Of a stretch of DNA of 26,506 nucleotides, positions 8,193-16,277 are shown one piece after another. Source of the stretch: Hypsibius dujardini (taxonomy: Eukaryota; Tardigrada; Eutardigrada; Parachela; Hypsibiidae). The stretch's first letter is position 1. Each line of letters opens with the position of its first letter. Made by a program: the position numbers and the translations under genes. The notes under the pieces were generated by a model. It was not told the origin of the DNA and searched no databases. It saw only the letters and a list, made by a program, of their open reading frames with translations. The DNA lies in contig LRSR01005258.1 in assembly GCA_001579985.1 (NCBI GenBank), positions 1 through 26,506 on the forward strand, in the 5' to 3' direction.

Positions 8193-10857
8193 TCTTATAA
8201 CACACATCAGGTAGCCTGCTCTGTTGCTATGCAACCAGTGTCATTTCATAAAAATTATAAACCATATTTCTATAGAGGTAAAGAAAGCGAAACCGAAGTG
8301 ATAGATGTCTTTTATAAACAACTAGAAGTATACGCTAAAGATTTCCATGAAATCCTGAAAGTGAATAAACTGATCATAATGAATGACGATCAAATAAAAG
8401 AGCATAATAAAACTACTCATTGCTATATCTGTAAAGAAATTTTCGATGAGATGAATGAAGCTGTAATTAAAGTTAAAGATCACGATCATTTTACTGGTGA
8501 ATATCATGGACCTGCTCATTCGCAGTGTAATTTTAAAAAAAGAAATAACTTCTACCGAATAAAAGTTGTATTTCACAATTCTAAAATTACGATACCCACT
8601 TCTTTGTTAAGGAAATCAATAAACTTGAGAACGTCAAAGTAATTGCAAAGACTATGGAGAAATACAGTAAAGTAAGTGGTACTATTAAGCTTGAATATGG
8701 TAAAACTATGGGTATAGACTTCCTAGACTCTTGTCAATTTTTGTTGTCTTCTCTATCTAACGTAGCTGATAACTTGGGTGAAAATGATTTCAAACAAACA
8801 GATAAACATTTTGGTACTAATTCTAAGCTATTCCAAAAGAAAGGTATTTATCCATACAGTTACATAGATAGTTTTGAAAAATTTGAACTGAGAGAGAAAC
8901 GATCCCAGGCAGACTTCTACGATCATCTGAAGCAAAAACCAGGTACAGATGAAAAATATAAATATTTTGAAGAGGTGTGGGATACAATGAAATGTGAGAA
9001 TATGGGTGACTATCATGATCTGCATCTTTATTCGGACGTAACCATTTTAGCAGATGTTTTTGAAAGATTCAGAGATATTTGTCTACAGTACCATGAATTA
9101 GACCCGATACACTATATAACTGCCCTATCTTTAGCCTTTGATGATATGCTTAAGATGACGAAAGTCGAACTTGAATTGTTAACAGATGAGAATGACTACA
9201 TGTTATGGGAAAGAGCAGTTAGAGGAGGAAATGTTAATGTTGTTAGGAGACACATCAAGGCAAATAATAAGTATTTGCCAGATTATGATGAGACGTTAAA
9301 AACTTTATACGGAATGTATTTAGATGCAATTGCTCTTTATAGTTATGTAATGTGTCAGAAACTTCCAATTGGTGGGTTTGAACATCTAAATGGTTTTAAT
9401 ATAAATGACCTAATGGGCTTAGATGTTGAAGGTGATTGTGGTTATTTGTTTGTGGTAGATATCCATTTTCCAGACGAATTACACGATTTATTTAACGATA
9501 TGCCAATGGCACCAGAAAAAAAATTATCACTGAAGACATGCTAAGTAGGAAAGCAAAGAAGCTCAAATCAGGTATACATTATAGTGCTAGTGAAAAACTC
9601 ATCTCAAGTCTTGAACCAAAGCTTAATTATCCCGTCCATATCAAAAACTTACAATATTACATCAGTAAAGGGGCTATAGTAACAAAAATACATGATGTCA
9701 TTCGGTTCAAACAAGAAGTTTTTATGGCGCCTTATATCAAATTCAACATATCACAACGAACTAAACCAGGGGTGACGGCTTTTGAGAAAGATTTTTTCAA
9801 GTTAATGAATAACTCAGTATTTGGGAAAACAATGGAAAATGTGAGACTATATCAGGATGTGAAAGTCTGCACCAAAGGTAAGCAATATACAAATAAGATT
9901 GTGCCAGACCCGTTTTTCAATGACTCGCTTGCGATACATGAAAACTTAGTGATTTGTAAAATGGGTAAGAAAGAAGTTAAATTGTGTAAGCCGGTGGCTA
10001 TAGGGGTTACTATTCTGGATAACAGCAAACTCCATATGTACAAATTTCATTAAGACGTTATGATAGCGAAATATGGAACCAAAAATTGCCAGTTTGCCAA
10101 CGGTGACACAGATAGTTTGATATATTTAATTAACACGGAGGATGTATATGAAGACTTGAAAGATGACGAGCAGTTTGCATCTCATTTTGTTTTATCAGTC
10201 TTTCCTGAAACTCATTTCCTTCATAATAAAACCAATAAAAGTGTAATAAGTAAATTTAAAGATGAAGTTCAAGATGGTAAGAATCTCAGATTGTTATCTG
10301 AAGTAATCTCCATAAGACCTAAGATGTATCATTGTGAAGTATATGATACAGAGAGCAAACAGATTGCAAAACCAAAGCAAACAACTAAAGGAGTACCAAG
10401 AGGTACTTTAACGCTAGATAATTTCATTAATTGTTTGTACAAAAACAAACAGACTGTTGTGAGTTTCAACACGTTTAGAAGCAGGCAACATGAGATTTAT
10501 TCACAGGTAAATAATAAAATAGGACTAGCAAACTACGACGACAAGCGTTATTTGAGAGGTGATGGGATAAGAACATACGCTTATGGTCATTACAAAACAA
10601 AACAAAAAAAAGTAATCTGCTAAGGTATATTAGACGTAGCTAAACAGATTACCTTTTTTATAAAACAAAATACAATTCATTTTTTTATTTATTATCAAGT
10701 ATAAGCAAAACCTAATCGTCCAAAAAATGTTGTCGATCTCAAATATTCATACAACTGACATTCCTTTTCAGTTTGTGGCTCAGGTTTAACCCATCAACAA
10801 TGTGGTTGAAAACCTTATATATCAAACGGTATCTCCGAAAAATTGTTCAACCATACT

Positions 10858-10986
10858 AATGGACCAGAACAACACTAATACATCTGAAAGTATATTCGAG
10901 ATCGATGGAGACTCTGGTTCTTGCATTGATTTCTCACAAATATCTTTCGAATACGACCTATCAGTTACTATATTTTATTACGTTTG
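10858..10986 (+). CDS. Small hypothetical Polinton ORF
   Basis: ATG at 10858 gives 42 residues, MDQNNTNTSESIFEIDGD at the start, acidic, ending IFYYV before TGA. It overlaps another short frame that continues to 11120 and ends HTVLLFDEILEIDYEKN. Either could be a remnant of one small gene between polymerase and protease. No family recognised. Confidence 0.25.
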
Positions 10987-10998
10987 AGGGTAGTAGCA

Positions 10999-11120
10999 TG
11001 AGTAAAAACAACGCCCAACTGCAACTAAACATAATTTTTAACACTATAGCATCTAATTACGATTTGCACACAGTACTATTGTTTGATGAAATTTTAGAGA
11101 TAGATTATGAGAAAAATTAA
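10999..11120 (+). CDS. Small hypothetical Polinton ORF, acidic
   Basis: ATG at 10999 opens MSKNNAQLQLNIIFN and runs 40 residues to a TAA at 11118-11120, immediately before the ATG of the next ORF (11121). The close packing suggests a real small gene. Upstream the same frame is open from about 10905. No family recognised. Confidence 0.3.
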
Positions 11121-11417
11121 ATGAAAAAAAGTAATCATCAGAGCAGACTAACAGAAGTACAAATGCCTACTGTAACTGATTTCAAAAACGCACGATACAT
11201 ACAGTTTGGGGGCAGTAAAATCAGTGAATTTTTCAATAACTGAAAGAACAAAATTGCTGCATTCTTACCAAGACTATTCAGCGCAGTACAGACTTACGCT
11301 CCACATGCAATTAAAGGTGTAAACATCGCTAATGAAATGGCTGGTAAATACTTTGCTAACCAGGGAGGATCTGCCCTAAGTTTAAAAAAAAGCCAGAGCT
11401 ACATGAAAAAATTATAG
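11121..11417 (+). pseudogene. Small Polinton protein with one internal stop
   Basis: 98 codons from ATG 11121 to TAG 11415-11417, interrupted in frame by TGA at 11241-11243. Beyond the stop the frame reads an amphipathic, Ala-rich segment starting KNKIAAFLPRLFSAVQTY, followed by a Gly/Ser patch and a basic end. Small amphipathic structural proteins are common next to the protease in Polintons and adenoviruses, so a minor virion role is possible but unproven. The A-run at its 3' end overlaps the frame of the protease. Confidence 0.45.
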
Positions 11418-12001
11418 ATAGACTAAACGAAGTTAGAAAAAAGTATAAAAATTACGATGTCATAGGTTATGAACAGTTTCATCCATTAAGTAACCGAGAA
11501 TTCGACGATTATTTCAAACTTGATCAGTTTTATAAAGGATGTTATGCTAACGATGGAGCTCATCCAACATTTCTTAAGAAAAAAGGCGACTTTATAATAA
11601 TCAATGTAGATCCAAGCGAGATGAGTGGTAGTCACTGGTTTTGTTTAAAAAAGAGTAATTATTTGGAACTATTTGACTCTTGGGATTTACCACAAGTGTT
11701 GCTCGGTGATAGTTTTATTAAGAAATTAAAACGCTACAAAAATGTTCAGTTTATGTCTTTTGCTATTCAAAACGAAGATAGGGTTGACACCACATGTGGT
11801 TGGCACTGTATTAGTTTTATCAACTCTGGTTTGAACATAGAAAACTATGCAAAAATGTTTGAAGCAGATAAAGCTGGTAGTTTTCTCGAAATTGAAAGAT
11901 GTAATTTACAAGTAATGAGTTCCTTCCTTTTACCTATTGAAAAAGCGGTGGTGACTGAGCCTATTATGCAGCTGAACCAGAAAAGACAAAAAATATATTG
12001 A
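11360..12001 (+). pseudogene. Adenovirus-type cysteine protease (Polinton PRO)
   Basis: Maturation protease of the adenain (C5) family, which cleaves virion precursors. The frame is open from 11360 to TGA 11999-12001. Family features in order: KGCYAND at the start of the fold, catalytic His in GSHWFCLKKS (11633), acidic residue in LELFDSWD, and catalytic Cys in DTTCGWHCISFI, with Gln a few residues before as expected. The first in-frame ATG is 11621, only just before the catalytic His, so it cannot be the natural start. The true N-terminus must come from upstream, probably lost by a shift in the A-run at 11383-11390. Another frame continues to 12140 with a basic tail ending QTKFLINEMK, suggesting a second shift near the C-terminus. 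The catalytic region is otherwise uninterrupted. Confidence 0.85.
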
Positions 12002-12140
12002 AAATCCCATTAGATGATCTGAAGACATTGGTTGACACAAGCTTTAAAGAAACGCCAATAAAAAAATTTAAAAAAATTACTTCGAGAAGAGGGCAACGCA
12101 TCAGAAAGCAGACGAAATTTCTAATCAACGAAATGAAATG
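12002..12140 (+). pseudogene. Basic tail frame after the protease
   Basis: A frame different from the protease's is open from about 11955 to TGA 12138-12140 and reads NILKIPLDDLKTLVDTSF then a Lys/Arg-rich end. It has no start codon of its own. It is either the displaced C-terminus of the protease or the remnant of a small basic, core-like protein. Confidence 0.35.
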
Positions 12141-12168
12141 AGACAAAAAAATAGAATTACTTTTTTTA

Positions 12169-12585
12169 CTAAGACGTATTCACTGTACCTGAACAAGTTT
12201 TGGCTGGAGAGATAACATTTAGATATTTGTAATGTACCATTTGTGGACAACATAGTTCGTTATCATCAACTGGTATAGTAATTAGATCAGGTAAAATCAT
12301 CTGCAGCTTCCAAAACGGAGGCAGACACAATTGACTTGAAGATCTGAAATCTATCGTAGTATACCCATACCCATGAAGATAGTGAAACGATGTGTCTCGT
12401 TTAGTTCGATCAAACTGTGTACCATTTAAATCTTTACAGTTCATATAGTGATAGTTTCTGGAACACTTGCATTGTTCAAATAAACATTTGCTGTAGTAGT
12501 GAATAACAGGAGACTGCTCTTGATAATACCTGTAGCCATACGATAAGATTGCTACCGCAAAGAAAATAAATAATTTGAAAAACAT
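12169..12585 (-). CDS. Intact secreted cysteine-rich protein carried by the Polinton
   Basis: A 138-aa ORF with an ATG at 12585 and no break. It opens with a clear signal peptide (MFFKLFIFFAVAILSYGYRY). About nine cysteines follow, among them CLFEQCKC, MNCKDL, LCLPPFW, ELCCPQM and KTCSG. The CKC...NC spacing faintly recalls an LRR N-terminal cap, but this is not a firm match. There is no transmembrane segment after the signal, so the product is probably secreted or luminal. It lies between protease and ATPase on the opposite strand. Being intact while the three core genes are broken suggests later decay, a younger cargo or retained function. Family not recognised. Confidence 0.7.
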   Translation of the reverse strand: MFFKLFIFFAVAILSYGYRYYQEQSPVIHYYSKCLFEQCKCSRNYHYMNCKDLNGTQFDRTKRDTSFHYLHGYGYTTIDFRSSSQLCLPPFWKLQMILPDLITIPVDDNELCCPQMVHYKYLNVISPAKTCSGTVNTS

Positions 12586-12676
12586 AATTGAGATATAAAA
12601 GATGAAAAAATAAAAAATTAATTAAGATAAATATACGTGCATGAGCATGCAAGCAAATTTTTGAGAATTCTCGAGA

Positions 12677-13614
12677 ATGTCAAGCTTTGCTACTTATGAA
12701 AACTTGGCAAATTTCAGTGAAAAACAGCAGTTTAGGAATCTGAAAGGTAAATATAATTTTATTACTCATCTTAGTAGCACAATAGTTTGTGGTAAAACAG
12801 GAAGTGAAAAGACAAGACTAGTAATGAATTTAATTAAAATAGGGGTTGAAAATGACATCTGGGATCAAATAGTTATTATTAGCCCAGATAACGATTCTGA
12901 ATACGACGTGTTTTTCAATAAGCTTGTAGGGCGAGAGGAATGAATGATTTACCCACAATAAATCTGAGCGCTCTTCCTAAGACCTTAGAGGATTTTTTTA
13001 ATAAAGTTAAAGATATAATGGTGTTTGATAAAAAAAAGCAAACCCTTGTCGTAGTCGATGACTTCCATACCGAGAGTACTAGTAATAAGTTCATTAAACA
13101 GTTGTTTACTAAAAACCGTCACTACAATATCAGCTTGATATTCTGCACACAAAACTTCAACGAACTTCCTGTTACTGTAAAAACGAATAGTCAGTATTAC
13201 TACTTCATGAAAAACTGCAACCCTGAAATATTAGAAAACGTAGAAGCTAAGTGTGGGATAAACGAAGTTAAAAAGTTGTATCTGGCTTATATGGCTACTA
13301 CGAGTACAATTTTTCCATGGGTCATGTTAAACGTGAGTAAAAACTATCTGGTTGACAAAGAGAACAACATACATTACTTGACCAGCGACACAAAAGAGAA
13401 AAATGTAGGCATGATACCTTTTAACGAGTTTAAGAATAAATATGATATAGAAGAAAAGAATCACTTAAGACGAATAATATTGGAAAAGTATATGCCGGAG
13501 TGTGAGACGGGGCTAATCAAGAAACTGAGTACGAGTAGACGGACTAAAACACACAACGAGGAAATAAAGAAATGGATCCCCGACAATTATTGGCAGTTCT
13601 TTAGTTTGAAATAA
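12677..13614 (+). pseudogene. A32-like genome-packaging ATPase (Polinton ATP), frameshifted
   Basis: FtsK/HerA-superfamily ATPase that drives DNA packaging in Polintons and related viruses. ATG at 12677; the first frame stops at 12943 and the second continues from about 12940 to TAA 13612-13614, so one frameshift lies near 12935-12943. The P-loop reads VCGKTGSEKTRLVMNLI: the Gly before the Lys is Glu. Walker B is TLVVVDDF, followed by the sensor-like stretch IFCTQNFNELP. Total length about 310 codons, slightly longer than typical. The C-terminus is basic and ends NYWQFFSLK. Both the frameshift and the P-loop change argue that this copy is inactive. Confidence 0.85.
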
Positions 13615-13976
13615 TTTTATGTGTTATTAAAGACCGTTACCATCACTACTCACAACCAACGTACACGCTTCCTTCTCACACACACCTATCATTCACCCCT
13701 ATACACTATACTCAAAATTAATGTCCTTCTATGGTTAAGTCACTAATGTTTTACTTCTGGAGTGAGCATTACATACGTGTGTATAATCCTACACACTCCT
13801 ACCCTAAGTTTTTTCCACCCTAAATTTGACTACATAACGTTTTATTCAAAATTCTAGACTGAGAAAAAACAATACAGTCCTGTTTCTCATTCATGAGAAG
13901 AGATACAGGAAACTAAAACTTCAATAAAAACCATTGCTCAAACTAAAGCTGCATAATCAAAAAAGTTGCTCATGTA
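13615..13976. other. Non-coding interval in the Polinton
   Basis: AT- and CA-rich stretch between the ATPase stop and the terminal exon of the minus-strand spliced gene. The two genes converge here. No ORF, repeat or RNA gene recognised. Confidence 0.6.
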
Positions 13977-14734
13977 TCAATTCCCCGGTTCAGAAGTACT
14001 CAATGATCCACATTGAGCCGCAAGCAGTTGGTCAATCAGCGCATGCTGATGATTATTGGTGGCACGCAATCCCTGAATGATTTTATTCAATCGTTCAATT
14101 TCCGCATCCTTGTCCGAATTCGGGGTATTTGGCGAGCCTACAGTTGAATTATGTATGATTAGAACAAATTGTATGCCATAAGAATTGAAATTACTAAATA
14201 TTAAACTTGTAATATACCGGTGTTAGACGACGTTCCCAAAACTTGGGGGCGCAACGGTGTCAGAGAGTGCTCGCGACTGCTGGTACCCTCTTGATCGTCA
14301 TCTGAAACAATGAACCGTTTACTATAAGAACTTAAATTTAGTAAAAATAAAACTCGTAATTTACCGGAAGTAGGTGATTCTTCAGACGCTCCTTCCTCAG
14401 TGTCGTCAACTGCAGCTTCTCCGAGTTCAAAAATCCGAAGATTCATCCACCCTTTTGATTTTTTGCTACCTTCTTTACGAGGTGCTAGTCGAAAGTGCTG
14501 CTTCCCTCCCTTCAGTTCGCGTTGGACCGCCTTCTTAAACTCCCCAAAGTGCTTAACGATATCTGACGGTGATGGAGGTTGTGGGTTATCTCCCTGCCAA
14601 ATATCTTTCGCAATGGCATTTAACGGACTTTTTGGCTTGCGAGTAAGAAAGTCGTCAAATAATGGAATCCACTCCGCAGTAGTACGCGTCTTATAAGAAG
14701 TTAATGTCCTTTTTGCTGGACTCCCTGTTGTCAT
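13977..14734 (-). CDS. Intact three-exon gene in the Polinton, unknown function
   Basis: Exons 14734-14365, 14301-14218 and 14137-13977 join in phase (370+84+161 nt) into a 204-aa protein. The ATG is at 14734 and the TGA at 13977-13979. Donors are GTAAAT and GTATAT; acceptors are TTTCAG and CTGTAG. The N-terminal 100 residues are basic and contain EWIPLFDDFLTRKPKSPLN, HFGEFKKAVQRELKGGK and RKEGSKKSKGW, which suggests nucleic-acid binding. The middle is acidic and Ser-rich (EAAVDDTEEGASEESPTS). The last exon encodes a probable coiled coil (DAEIERLNKIIQGLRATNN). Such a layout fits a regulator or capsid-associated protein, but I recognise no family. All splice phases and the frame are intact, unlike the core genes. 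Confidence 0.65.
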
Positions 14735-14994
14735 TTTGCTGAACAATTCCGTAAGAGAAAAGAATTCAAATTTGGGTTGATGATAAAGCAAGGCAGTAGT
14801 GACGGTTATTTCGCAGCACCAAGGTAAGGTTTCACTGAGCTAACGTCAAACAACTGAAAAGAAAAGTTCCTGCCTATGTGGCATTGCAGCGCTGCGCCGC
14901 TTCCGAGAAAAGTGACTCAAACTTCTTACAGCTTTGGGGTAGATTGCTATCTCTATTGTAGCACACCCGTGTACGGTTAAATTAACCAGTTAAA

Positions 14995-15275
14995 TACGTC
15001 TCACACACACAGCTCGCATACATTCTCTCTCACACACACCCGCTTTGAACGCGGAACTTTGCACTTCAGACACACTTACACATTCATTCTCTTTCTCTTT
15101 CCAACACACATGCATGCTCTCTCCAACACACATACACACTCTCTCTCTTCTCTTCTCTCTCACACACACATGTATGCTCTCTCTCCAACACACATACACA
15201 CTCTCTCTCTTCTCTTCTCTCTCACACACACACATCAACAACACACACTCTCTCTCCAACACACAGCACACCACC
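14995..15275. repeat. CA/CT-rich low-complexity tract with a 68-bp doubled unit
   Basis: Runs of CACACA and CTCTCT. A unit of about 65-70 bp (CTCTCCAACACACATACACA... then a CTCT run and CACACACA) occurs twice, near 15118 and 15182. It lies in the right non-coding arm of the Polinton (14735-15475), which holds no other recognisable feature. Confidence 0.8.
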
Positions 15276-15475
15276 AGTTCAAACCACACCTGTTTTTTTT
15301 ACTTTTTCCAATATATGGTCAAAATGAGGTGTTTCGTCTGTGAGCTCACAGACGAAATCGCGAAAACGCGAAAAAGGGGTTTTTGAGCAATTTTGAAAAA
15401 AATGGTTAATGAAAATAGGCTAGTTTATAGCAATTTAGATATGATTCGACCCTGAAATAACCAAATGTTAAAATA

Positions 15476-15560
15476 GTATGAATTAAATAAAAAATATTAT
15501 TTTTGTGGGAAATTAAATTGTGCCAGAAAATTGTGCCAGAAACGGCCTATTGCTACCACT
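15476..15560 (-). repeat. Right terminal inverted repeat of the Polinton
   Basis: Inverted copy of 5486-5570, ending CT at 15560. It includes the same doubled TTCTGGCACAATTT word. GACAGA of the flanking microsatellite follows immediately. Confidence 0.9.
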
Positions 15561-15608
<48 letters not shown>

Positions 15609-15622
15609 CACACACACACACG
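15561..15622. repeat. CAGA then CA microsatellite flanking the Polinton on the right
   Basis: GACA units from 15561 pass into a CACACA run. The first six bases repeat the left target duplication. From 15623 to about 15840 the DNA is AT-rich with no recognised gene. Confidence 0.95.
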
Positions 15623-15840
15623 AGACACTCAAACAATGTCTTCTATTAAATGGGGAAACGTAGTAGCAGAGATGTTTTTGATTTAAATAATCAACCGAAA
15701 TTATTTTAATTGACAGAAAATCGACAGGATCTGATGAATATATGAGTATTCATTTATTTACTAACAATTTTTGAATAAGAATGCGTATTCTTAAGACGCA
15801 TAATTATATGCTCGTTTAGATTCGTTTAATAAAAGCTAGT

Positions 15841-16075
15841 TTATCCGTGTTTCTGTAGCTCGCAATGACGTTTAAAATTGGATGAATAGTTGGTTTCATA
15901 ATTGCAGAACGTGCACTTGTGGACGAAGAAACCGCTGTGACTCCGTTTTCGGTGCTGGCTGACGGAGCTCTGCGTGCGGAAATTTTTGTTGCAGTCCGAG
16001 CAATGATAGATTGCCGGAATCTTATTGTGCATGGGGCTTACATATTTAGAGAAACGATATTTAATGCTGGATGTT
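15841..16075 (-). CDS. Terminal exon encoding two C2H2 zinc fingers
   Basis: A frame opens after a stop near 16085 with a possible acceptor (ACATCCAG) at about 16076 and ends at TAA 15841-15843. It encodes two fingers: YHCSDCNKNFRTQSSVSQH...H and HKCTFCNYETNYSSNFKRH...H. A short linker, then exactly two fingers and a stop is the layout of the alternative 3' exons of arthropod lola-type BTB-ZF transcription factors. The BTB part is not in the window, so this is inference. An AATAAA (minus strand, 15753-15758) lies about 83 bp downstream of the stop and could be its polyadenylation signal. If used as a terminal exon, its upstream exons would have to lie beyond the JmjC gene or be skipped over. 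Confidence 0.6.
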
Positions 16076-16277
16076 TTTTACATCTATATTTAAAATATTA
16101 CCCTCATTCCGGATATCGGCTAGTCCCAGCCAGTCGTTGTAATGACTCACAACCGGTATTTGGCAATTTAATTCAACATTCGTCATAGAGTAGTTAGTCG
16201 GCTGATCCTGCCGAACGAAATGAATTGAGCAATCATTATTAAAAAATGTGATACAAACAATGTTTCGCCCAAGTCCG

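Larger units (their letters stand above)
6704..10623 (+). pseudogene. Protein-primed family B DNA polymerase (Polinton PolB), multiply disrupted
   Basis: The polymerase that replicates Polintons from protein-primed ends. All landmark motifs remain. The N-terminal Polinton block reads YIELPAYVANKKACVNV then CFVWSICAAL. The exonuclease has DIE in YCDIESLL, YDTHFF, and YSDVTILADVF. A zinc-knuckle-like CYICK...HDHFTGEYHG block lies between them. The polymerase has motif A YLDAIALYSY, motif B KLMNNSVFGKTMEN and motif C DTDSLIY, ending near DDKRYLRGDGIRTYAYGHY. Length is about 1300 codons, normal for the family. Lesions: frameshift at about 6715-6722; TAA 6856-6858; frameshift at about 7655-7670; TAG 7767-7769; frameshift near 8585; one-base loss in the A-run near 9520; TAA 10051-10053. 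The pattern fits recent decay, since residues are conserved between breaks. Confidence 0.93.
5486..15560. mobile_element. Polinton/Maverick-like element, 10,075 bp, intact ends
   Basis: The ends match as inverted repeats. The left reads AGTAGTAGCAACAGGCCG and the inverted right AGTGGTAGCAATAGGCCG. Similarity continues inward for about 80-85 bp. GACAGA is duplicated exactly at 5480-5485 and 15561-15566, a 6-bp target duplication as in Polintons. The genes inside are protein-primed DNA polymerase, adenovirus-type protease and A32-type ATPase, which are Polinton hallmarks. At about 10 kb it is shorter than the usual 15-20 kb. I found no retroviral-type integrase and no double-jelly-roll major capsid gene. 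The three core genes carry frameshifts or stops, so this copy is unlikely to be autonomous. Confidence 0.93.
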
